A DNA stretch of 64,000 nt from Onchocerca volvulus. Lineage: Eukaryota > Nematoda > Chromadorea > Rhabditida > Onchocercidae. Positions 11,696 through 20,630 of the stretch are shown in pieces. The notes under the pieces were generated by a model, which was given only the letters and a program-made list of their open reading frames with translations, searched no databases and was not told the origin of the DNA. Position 1 is the stretch's first letter. Each line of letters begins with the position of its first letter. The position numbers were made by a program, and so were the translations under genes. The stretch lies in contig HG738136.1 of assembly GCA_000499405.2 (NCBI GenBank), positions 711,944 through 775,943 of the forward strand, written 5' to 3'.

Positions 11696-14453
11696 CTAAG
11701 AGTCATAATCACTTAAATTATAATCCGTTTCAGAAGACGATTCCGAGGAAGATAAATCACAATAAAAATAATTCACATCAATTTCCTCTTCCGACAATCC
11801 GCAACCGAATTTTCGCCATCCAATAATTACATATACCGGACCAGCATCGAATCCAAACGGATAGTTTACTCCAACTGTCGATGGTCCACCAAGCAAACGT
11901 AACGTGCTTATCGGAATGTCTGGGAACACATCACTGCAAGGAAAAAATGATATTAACGCAACATTGTTGAAAATTAAATAGAAAATACAAAACATTAGAA
12001 TGCCGTGAATAGAAGATTTCAAATCTAACGCATGGGATTTTTGAATATATATTTGAATTTGAAAATTCCCTCGTTATTGATTTTATCTAGCCCTTTTTTG
12101 GAATGCTATTAAATTTAAACAAAAATTTATAAAATTAAATTACGGTATTTCCTTTGCTATGAAATTCTTCGCAATTATTTTTTCAAACCGATATTCTTTT
12201 TTTTTTTTTTGGCATTATTATGAGTCAGCTTTCGGAAATGAGTCAGAAATTCGAATTTATTGAAAAATTGTGTGATAATGCATTATCGCAGAAAATTATA
12301 TCATTGAAACATATACCTTTAATCAATAGCATTTCTTTTTAGATCTAACAAAAAATACCGCCAACAGAATCGTTAGCACTGCAGAGTTAAAAGCGGAATT
12401 TCTGCAATTTACTGATATTCTTTCTGAAAATTATCATTGAACATTCGAGATTTCCTACCTGAATATTTCTTCACTATTTTTCGGTTCACTACCATTGACC
12501 ATCGTAAAATGAAATGCTATTACCTGATGATCATCGAGACAGAATGAATTATCCTGCATTAAAAAAAGAAAAAAAATAATTTTATGAAATTAGCAAATAC
12601 TTAAGCGAGCATACATTTAGTAAATATCAATAATAAATGAATTCAAATCATTTCTTATACATATTATATATACAAAAAATAACGTTTGAAAACTTAATGA
12701 GTTTTTATTTGACAATCTAAACATTATTCTTAATATAAAAATGACCTCGCAACATTATCATCTCTCTATGTATAATTTGCATTAAACAAAGAACTTGATA
12801 AAGTACGGGAGCGAATAAACACAACAAACCTTCCAAATCTTAAACCTGTTTTTCAACGTTTCTTCATCTTCGCTGTAAGCAACAAGAGCTGATGCATTTA
12901 CATCATTACCATAGTAGATTAACACTGAACTGTCCTCATACAAATTTTTTCCTTTTTTTCCTCTTTCACTGAAATAATTATTGCGGAGACAGTAAAAATA
13001 TTCGTTGTCTATCCGTAACTATTACAGGATTCGTTCTATTTTGGACCATCAAGAAAGAAATCGTTGTGTAACACACGAATTGATCAAATTCGTTTTTTTG
13101 AAATTCTGCCAGACATTCTTTGAGGACATTGATCTAATCAAAGATGCACTCGCAATTTTCTTTCATTATTCCTCTAAAGTTTTTTAGATTTTCCTTTCAT
13201 TGTTCCTTCATCTCATATTTCTTTACTTGTTAAAAAATTATCAAGTTTAACTTACACATTCATTCGAATATCTGACTGAGCAACAACACAAATTGGCATA
13301 AAACCCAAATACTTCCTGATCGTTTCGGCTGCCTTAAGTGCTCGATTCTCAGCTTTTTCTTGAGTAATTTCATCATCGCTACTAATTACAATGGCCAATT
13401 TCACTCGATACTGAAATTCGTAATTGTCTTATTATGCCTCAAAGATTTCAATTTTCTAATCTAGTGATTTCATTTTTCTTTATTAAAGTTCAAGATTATT
13501 TCATTAAATCTCACTTTAGTTTCATTCTTCTAATAAGATAAGAAATTCCAGTAATGAAATTAATGATGGAATTTCCTCTGGTATCTAGTATGATATTTCA
13601 AGATATCATAGCTTGACCGAAATAACTTACTCTGATATATTTGAGTGCATACCATATATTGTCTTTATTTTCTTCACTGAAAAGTTTTGTTGCAATTAAA
13701 GGCAAAAATCATAATAATCAATCTATCCGCCATATAATTTAGTAAAATTTTGCATCGATCTTTTTGAGCAGAATAAGTCCTAATTATTCGTTTTTGCTAT
13801 TATTTTTTCTTATCCTCTCTTTTTAGCATATTGGATAAAAAGAATTCATTGCCATTTAATTATATTAGCTGTTTGATATTATTCAGTGATAATAGCTATT
13901 CGATAACGAAATTCAAATGTAAAATTGCAATCTATATTGCTAATGAAAAATTTAAAAATTTGAAACTATCAATGCAAATTTTCAAGCAGAAAGGCTCCAA
14001 TCTTTGTGCAAAATAATTCAATATCAATTGATTTCAGCATAACTCAACTGACAATACTAATTATAGTTTATGTCAATTAACATAAGAGACCAACTCAATG
14101 TCCTTTATGGTCAAATAAGATAATCCCATATCTAAAGTAAAGCAATTCCAAGGAATAATCACTCCATTCATTGGACTTCCTTTTATTTCATCTGGGATGA
14201 ATGGAACGTTTTCATCTGAAATTAAATAATTAAGACTATTTTATTCATTTAATTTTGGTTTCATTAATTGGAACAAAAAATTTATAAGAAAATCTATTAA
14301 AATTTCCAAACCTGTGCTTTTGCTGAATATTTTTAAATGATTTTCCTGGGAGGTAACCACCAGCACATAGCAGAAATTCGCTACTCTGCTTATATTTAAT
14401 GGATTTTCGCTGCCAAATAGAATAACTTGATATGGTGACCAATATCGCTCCAT
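11696..14453 (-). CDS. Unknown protein, ~300 aa, six exons, acidic Ser-rich tail
   Basis: Not assigned to a family. Coding exons (minus): 14453-14312, 14215-14082, 13410-13256, 12968-12830, 12553-12459, 11933-11696; all junctions are GT-AG and keep one frame (903 nt in total). The start is the Met of MERYWSPYQV; a TTATTTTAG acceptor 15 bp upstream fits trans-splicing. Visible features: GSPMNGVIIPWNCFTLDMG and GLSYLTIKDIEL in exon 2; an alternating hydrophobic strand-helix segment RVKLAIVISSDDE followed by AENRALKAAETIRKYLG and PICVVAQSD in exon 3, resembling a Rossmann-type or VWA-like unit; FPFGFDAG-like YPFGFDAGPVYVIIGW near the end; and a tail LSSSESSSETDYNLSDYDS. A further in-style exon (13676-13631, DNIWYALKYIR) would sit naturally before exon 3 but does not fit the phase of exon 2. 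It may be one gene with 14588-15422. Confidence 0.75.
13631..13676 (-). CDS. Candidate additional exon
   Basis: TTTTCAG acceptor, 46 bp, AGA|GTAAGT donor; encodes EENKDNIWYALKYIR. It joins in phase to the exon at 13410 to give ALKYIR-YRVKLAIVIS, a convincing helix-strand continuation. The exon before it (ending at 14082) ends in another phase, so a further exon must exist or the isoform differs. Confidence 0.4.
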
Positions 14454-14587
14454 GAAGTTACTTTTATGCTAAAATAAGAGAATAAATCAGCAAATCTTCG
14501 CCTCACATAACTTCTTCCTAATTCTTTTTCTTGACATTAAGAGGTTCAAACAGAATGGTTTGCGAAGGATTTAAAATCAGCTTGGGT

Positions 14588-15422
14588 TTATTTGGTGATT
14601 AATCGACTTTTATATGGGGGGAAAACTCCTGAAAATAAAGAACTGCACTTCTGAATGTCATGTTTTTTCAGTTCTATTAAAACTTGACAGTAACATAAAG
14701 GCAAGCATACCTCATCATTGATGAAATTTATTTGAGATATGCGTTCCCAATTTTTCGATGAAAATGGTGGAGTTATCTTGCCATCCCGCCAATGCAGCAT
14801 TTTGGATCGACGGTTTAATTCGAAGTTTGCGGCATCCGCCATCACCTTGATGGTTCTGCAAAATGACTAAATAATTATTATAATTAATCAATTCATTGGA
14901 ACTCATTAATTCAATGCAACTTGTTTTATCTCTTAGTAATTAATAATTCAACTAATGAGATTTTTTTCAATTTAAACGAATATTTGTAGTGTAATAGTGT
15001 ATATCTAATAGAAAAATGCGAACGCCATATTTTTTAATTCGGTGTTGGTTAAGTATTGAGTAATTTTCTCTCCCACAGTCATAGCACCAAAAACTCTCTC
15101 CAATATGTTCATAGGACAGCAGTATATTTGACCTGAAATTTTTCAAATTTTCATCAAATTCTTTCGTTTTTAGAAATTCAAGCAACAAATGCATTAATTG
15201 CTGGAACTCTGAAAATATATATATGGATAGTATATTACATAGGGTGTATATCATTTTAATTCAATCCTGTTTAAAGCTGTATTCAAAATTTAGAAAGACT
15301 ACCAGTGTCGTGAAACATATGGATAACGTTATCCATCTTTTTGATACTCCAATAGCGTTTTTGATTGAAAAAAAATCTAGATAGTCCAATCCAACTTAAG
15401 CGAAAACTCCAGAGTCGGGATT
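14588..15422 (-). CDS. Unknown gene, last three exons; member of a paralogous pair
   Basis: Not recognised. Minus exons 15422-15303, 15208-15133 and 14855-14588 join in phase (CACTG|AG..., AATTTCAG|A...). The product contains LWSFRLSWIGLSRFFFNQ, KRYWSIKKMDNVIHMFHDT, EFQQLMHLLLEFLKTKEF, then NFELNRRSKMLHW and KITPPFSSKNWERISQINF, and ends CSSLFSGVFPPYKSRLITK-stop. An AG|GTATGC donor at 14711 would let the transcript continue into the gene at 11696-14453. However, the paralogous exon at 17982-18246 stays similar past this point and stops at the same residue, so I read 14588 as the true end. The first exon starts inside a codon, so more 5' exons lie upstream. Basic and Trp/Phe-rich; no signal peptide seen in the visible part. 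Confidence 0.6.
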
Positions 15423-15429
15423 CTGGAAG

Positions 15430-16200
15430 AGCAGGTATGATTTAGAAGTTTGTTTTACAAGTTCACAAGCCATGCATTTATTTATGATTCTTCTGATTTA
15501 TATTCTGCCCTCCGACACTAAAAGTTGCCGTGAAAGAAAAATTTTTTGTGGAAGGTTTTCGTGGGATTGAAAATTGGGAAGAAATGGAGTAAAAGCAGAG
15601 AATCGCCGCTCGTTGAAACCGGTGAAAGAAGACTGCTACGTAATATTGATGAACCGAAGCCGTGACTTCTAGAAGTTCAGTTTTATATCGGTCATATTTG
15701 GTCTTGTAGTAGGCAGTGATTTACAACCCTTCAGAAATGCACAAAAGCATTAGTCCTTACAACATTCCAACCATGTTTTACAATTTTTTAGACAACGCAC
15801 ATGAATTCTATGAGCAAATTGAAGGATGAGAATTTTTTTTTTTTTTATTTTTGGAAAAATCCGAAAGATATAATTAATGTAAACGAGAAGTGTTAAAGGT
15901 CAGGAAGCACGTAGTTTCAAATGGAAAAACAGGCCAAGAAACAATTGGAGAAACATGTTTCCCGCCAAAACTTTTCGACAAACAAAGCGAAGTCGACTAA
16001 TTATAAGGCGACACGTTGAATACTAGGAGAGGAGGAGAAGCCTTGAAAGGATTTAAAAGGTTCGGATTTTGGAGCAGAAGTACTTTTCTATAAGTTGGAT
16101 AACGGGCGCCAATGTTCTCTACAACAGTATTCCACAATGACCGGAGCAATAGTCGACTTGAATCGACAAGACAATCAATAAGCAAGCAGTATTCTCAATT
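15430..16200. other. GC-richer coding-like relic of unknown origin
   Basis: This stretch is clearly less AT-rich than its surroundings and keeps long open frames without good starts: minus about 15720-15485 (ITAYYKTKYDRYKTELLEV...), minus 16185-15997 (ENIGARYPTYRKVLLLQNP) and plus reading through 15910-16010 (KKQLEKHVSRQNFSTNKAK). Frames change and stops intervene, so it looks like a decayed transposable element or pseudogene rather than an active gene. It may also hide 5' exons of the gene at 14588-15422. No family recognised. Confidence 0.4.
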
Positions 16201-16703
16201 CTATGAGCGACGAAGGAAAAAATATTCAGCGATAAGTCATTTGGATATTTTCAGATAGTTATTTGTTCGTAATAAATTCTTTCTTCTAATAAGAGTCTTC
16301 TCTTTCACTAAAGAGAAAATAAAGACTTTTATTGCGGGATGTGGATAAATAACTCATTTGCTTGAGAAATATTAAAAATTTTTACTTTACAAAATACTTC
16401 GATTATTTTGATGTTTTGATTTTGCCGATAACCTATTGAAGTAATTTTGAGCGATATTGCATGGCCCAAAACAAATAAAAGTACAATGAAATTTTGAATC
16501 CATCATTATTTAAAGCTATATATTTGAGATATATCCAAAAAGATATAAAGAAAATTTTAGCATTCGTATCAAATTAATGACTGTTCTCTGTAAATCCCAA
16601 TTTTTTAAAAATTTGACTAAATATATTAATCATTTTAGAATTGTAATAAATCTATTGGCAAAAATATACAGTTTTTCCGATTCAAAAGATTAATTTATCG
16701 AAT

Positions 16704-16704
<1 letters not shown>

Positions 16705-16736
<32 letters not shown>

Positions 16737-16738
16737 AA

Positions 16739-16782
<44 letters not shown>
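16705..16782. repeat. Double poly-T tract
   Basis: 31 T residues (16705-16735), then GAAAAAA, then 40 T residues (16743-16782). Longest homopolymer in the window; may be a remnant of a retroposon tail on the minus strand. Confidence 0.9.
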
Positions 16783-16783
<1 letters not shown>

Positions 16784-16799
16784 GTTAGCAGCATTAAAT

Positions 16800-17980
16800 G
16801 TTTGATAATGAATACGGGATTTAGTTGTGCTTCAGTGAGCTATTCGAAACAAATTCTATAATCTTGTTTTATTTTAGTTCCAATAACCAGCAAACTACAT
16901 AATGAATGGAAAAATTTATAGAAACAAATTTGAAAGGGATAGTTTGTGACAGCAGACAGGTTGGCCATGAATTTTAGATGAAAAGGAAAATAATAAATTA
17001 GTTACAAAATATGAAGTATCATTTCAGTCAAGGATTAGGAAGACATTTTATTCATAAAAATTCAAAATTGATTCAGTAGAAAATATTGTGGAATATAAAA
17101 TATGAGTTTATTATGTAAAAATCCTGTAGGCATAAATAATTAATATTGCATGTAACTTTTTAAAGTAATGGAAAATTTATAATTTTTGAAAAAAATTAAT
17201 GACCAAAATTTTGCTGTTCGGAAAAATTCTATACTTCTTTCGATTGTTACCGAAAAATTTCCGTCCACAATATGAATTTTTAATTAGAAATATTAATTAA
17301 GTGAAATGCTAATTAAATATGCAATACAAAAAAATAGGATTACAGATCATGTCTTTGATTTCTAACAGTGTTTATATATTGTGACCTATGGAAAATTTCT
17401 AAGTTTCACTGATAAAGCTACATTTCTAATGATAATGTAATGCAGTACAATCTATGTTTAGTTTGAAATATAATTTCGTTTTCACTCATTCAATTATTTT
17501 TAAATTTTCAAAAACATAATTTTACATAATGAATTCGTTTTCCTACTCTTTTTCATTTTAAATTATGTTTCATTAAATTAATATTTTAAGTATAAAATTT
17601 CCACAACTTCAACAACAATAACAGTGAGGAATATGCAATGAGAAGAAATAAATGTAGTACCTATGAAATTGCTTACCGGAACTATTGTCTTGTTACCGAA
17701 TTTTTTCAGACGCATAAACCTCAAAGAAAAAAAAAAAAAACAAAATATGAAGAAATGAAAAGCGTTAAATGACACGGACAAGAAATTATTATTGATTTGC
17801 ACGGTAGTGTTAAGTAATTCAAATAAATTTGGCCCTTTCCGATTTTAGACAATGAAGCAACCGATTTAGCATTTGAATTCATTCCGCTGGTGGGACAAGT
17901 TGCAATGAGTATATAAGTTTTAATGAATTATTGATTTTATTGTGATTTATTCGCATTACTTGAAATCATATCGTATCATA
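16800..17980. other. Non-coding AT-rich stretch
   Basis: No exon proven. A short open segment at 17847-17909 (plus, ATDLAFEFIPLVGQVAM after a CCGATTTTAG acceptor) could be an upstream exon of the plus-strand paralogue, but its downstream phase does not match. Confidence 0.4.
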
Positions 17981-17981
17981 G

Positions 17982-18246
17982 AAGCGGGGAGATGTGTGAA
18001 GTTCCAAGCTTTGAGCTAAACCATCAATTCAAAATATACAATTGGCGTAATGGCAAAATAACTTCTTCATTCTTAGCAAAATTTTTGAAACATATATCTC
18101 AAATAAAATTCATCAGTGATGAAGGATTCTTCGTTCTTTGCTACGATTTAAGATTGGATATAACTGGGAGAATATCGTTTAGAAGGTGCAATAATTTGTT
18201 CCAAAAAATTTCGTCTCATCTTAAGATCGATTTCAGCACAAAATGA
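17982..18246 (+). CDS. Paralogue of the last exon of the 14588-15422 gene
   Basis: The exon begins after a TATCATAG acceptor in the same codon phase as the minus-strand exon at 14855 and ends at TGA 18244-18246. Aligned residues: SFELNHQFKIYNWRNGKIT against NFELNRRSKMLHWRDGKIT; HISQIKFISDE against RISQINFINDE; then LCY, C-x-x-LF and a final TK-stop at equivalent positions. So the two are homologous over the whole exon, including the C-terminus, but lie in opposite orientation about 3 kb apart. No matching upstream exons could be identified, so it may be a partial duplicate (pseudogene) or the 3' end of a second gene. Function unknown. Confidence 0.6.
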
Positions 18247-18375
18247 ATCCTAATAAATTCCAATTTTAGGAACTACTGCAGAATATTTTCTTTTTTCCTT
18301 TTTAGATACTTAATTTGTCTTGTCATTATAATATTAAATATCTTTGTATCAAAAACAAAAACAAAACCAAATTAG

Positions 18376-18378
18376 CCA

Positions 18379-18412
<34 letters not shown>

Positions 18413-18419
18413 GTGTTTG

Positions 18420-18451
<32 letters not shown>

Positions 18452-18452
18452 A
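18376..18452 (-). pseudogene. Fragment of 28S rRNA gene
   Basis: Read on minus, the sequence contains TAGCGAAACCACAGCCAAGG, GAACGGGCTTGGCA and CAGCGGGGAAAGAAGACCCT followed by GTTGAGCTTGACTCT. This is a highly conserved stretch of the eukaryotic large-subunit rRNA (peptidyl-transferase domain region). Similarity ends abruptly on both sides in AT-rich DNA, so this is an isolated insert of roughly 80 bp, not an rDNA unit. Confidence 0.9.
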
Positions 18453-18664
18453 ATCGTTGCCGAAAAAACCGAAATATTTTTTGAAATGTCGATATTTCAA
18501 AATCTTTGTAGTATAGAAATATCTTCTTATATTCAAAACTTTGACATTTACGATATAATTAACATATTTTAAATTGTATTATGCTATAGTAAAAGTAAAT
18601 ATGTTGTATGCTGTAAATTGTACCAAGTTCACAAATAGTAAACAATTTTACTGCAAAAAGGTCC

Positions 18665-18925
18665 TTATTTGCAAGGGCTATACTTTTGGACCAAGCCCTT
18701 TGTTCTGCCATTCGATCCTTTATTTTGACCGGTCGGGGCTTTCGATCCTTTGTTCTGACCGGTCAAAATAAAGGATTCTTTGTTTTGATCGGTCAGGGCA
18801 TCCAATCCTCCCCAAATTTTACTTTCCTGATAGTATTTAGGGGCAGTGAGAATCTTGTAAATCCATTCATACACATCACAAATTAGATAACGAGGGATTG
18901 TCATAAGAGAGTCGTAGTTACTCAC
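18665..18925 (-). CDS. Possible small ORF ending in 10-residue repeats
   Basis: 86-codon frame starting MSNYDSLMTIPRYLICDVYE and followed by a Lys/Gln/Asn/Gly-rich repeat block (ESFILTGQNKGSKAPTGQ). The first half has normal protein composition and the second is the in-frame 30-bp repeat, a period compatible with coding. There is no homologue I recognise and no visible splice context, so it may be only a transposon or pseudogene remnant. Confidence 0.3.
   Translation of the reverse strand: MSNYDSLMTIPRYLICDVYEWIYKILTAPKYYQESKIWGGLDALTDQNKESFILTGQNKGSKAPTGQNKGSNGRTKGLVQKYSPCK
18697..18810. repeat. 30-bp tandem repeat, about 3.8 copies
   Basis: Units of exactly 30 bp at 18721-18750, 18751-18780 and 18781-18810, preceded by a shortened unit (18697-18720). 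The core is TTTGTTCTGACCGGTC with the palindrome GACCGGTC. On minus it reads as a 10-residue peptide repeat TGQNKGSKAP. Confidence 0.85.
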
Positions 18926-20630
18926 GCCCGAAATTCGTAATGAAATGAAGATTTGATTATTTTAATTTTCAAATCTATTATAGAAAAAATTTTAACGAAA
19001 CAATATTGATTATTATTTTAACATTTTTATTCGACGATATCAATGGCTTCCTCTTTCGCATTGAATAAGTAAACATTGCAAAACATAAAATATTTCAGAA
19101 AAATTTATTATGCAAAAATTCTGTGAGCATAAAATAATAACTGCCGCAGAGAATTTTTCATTAAAATAGAAAATTTACAGAATATTCTGTGACATCAAAA
19201 ACCTCTTATCGAATTGCACAATTTTTTCCACAAAAATAAATTGATGAATTTGTGATTTAAATTTCTAAAAAGCAAAAAATTTGATTAGGAATTTGATGAA
19301 ATCCTAGAAGGAATTTTATGATCAGAAATCCGACGAAATAGCAATTTGATGTCCTACGGAATATCAGAGAAAATCTTTATTGTTACGTCAGGAGGGAGCA
19401 AGAATTGCTTAATTTATTTAGTATTTGTTGATTATGCTAATGAAAGCTTTCTTCAAAATGGTCATCCTACTAATCTCAGATATTTCTTGACGACTATCGC
19501 GACGTATTGCAAATGTATCCTAAAATTTATTTGAAGAAACTGATGAGAATAATGAGATTTTTTTTTTTTTTTTGGAACAAAACTTATCATCATATATTAG
19601 AAATGAGTCGAGAAAAAAAAATTGAAAAAGGAAAAATGCTCGGTTTGTGTAAACATGTCGAGTGATAAGATGTCGCAAATAAGCGCAAAGATACGAGGAT
19701 ACAGTATACATAAAAATTTTCTAATAACAAATACCAGTGTGGATTTTGTAATAATAAAGAATGGCAACGATAGATTCAAAAATGACGATACATATCCCGG
19801 TCTTTTTTCTCCTCAATACATTTCCGATTTTACACGAGGTGCATATTTCCTGTATTTTTAATGTTTATTATAGTTTGATGAAATGTAAACACTGTAGTTT
19901 ATATATATATATGTAATTATTTAACAAAATATTTATGTTTCTTCCTTTATTTTTACACATAATTTGTCACAAAACTTCAAAATCATTTCTTTAGTGAAAA
20001 CAAGAACTTTTCTGATGGAAGTTGGAAAGTGATAAAAAATGGAGTGAAACAAACAAATTATCAATATTTCAAGGAACATTCACCTAATTCATGACTATTC
20101 CTTATGTTATTCATTTGCATTATTATGAACATCAATCATTATGTAAAAATTGAAGTTAGAAATTTTCATTACCTAGAAGTATTATGATATTTAAATTGCA
20201 ATAATTTTCTTTGATCTTTTCGCGATTCAGAACGTTTCAAAAAAATATTGATCATCGAATGATTTTTAAACTTTCAGATTTTAAATGATCAATCTTGATC
20301 TTTTTTTTTTTTTTTTTCAATTATTCCATTTCTTCTTGAAAAGAACATTAAAATTGGGAACTCAATTAAGAATTTATTTTTATATATCATTTACTTGCTT
20401 AGTTTGTTTGTTAAAATTCACTGAAATATTTTTTGCAACAACATTTCGGCAAATTTATGGATTTTTTACTGGATGTATTTATGCTCTCTTTGATTACCAA
20501 TTTTCACATCAGCTGACACTTTAAGGTCAGAATGATCAATTGATTCAAATTTCACAGAAATATAGGAATCTGTAGTTTCGATATCAATATCAACCCGAAA
20601 TAATTAATTAATATGATTATTGTTGTTATA
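18926..20630. other. Mostly non-coding, two weak coding-like ORFs
   Basis: Plus frames at 19346-19534 (SGGSKNCLIYLVFVDYANES) and 19622-19861 (MSSDKMSQISAKIRGYSIHK, ending DFTRGAYFLYF) have better codon content than the flanks, but are separated by a T run and have no convincing splice sites. They are likely decayed coding relics in the same debris zone as the 28S fragment. The rest has no signal. Confidence 0.35.

Noticed and set aside
15009..15133. Minus-strand frame ending VGEKITQYLTNTELKNMAFA-FFY-stop, looking like a C-terminus
   Set aside because: It lies behind the AG|GTCAAA donor at 15133, which joins in perfect phase to the exon at 14855, and it is out of frame with the exon before it; taken as intron.
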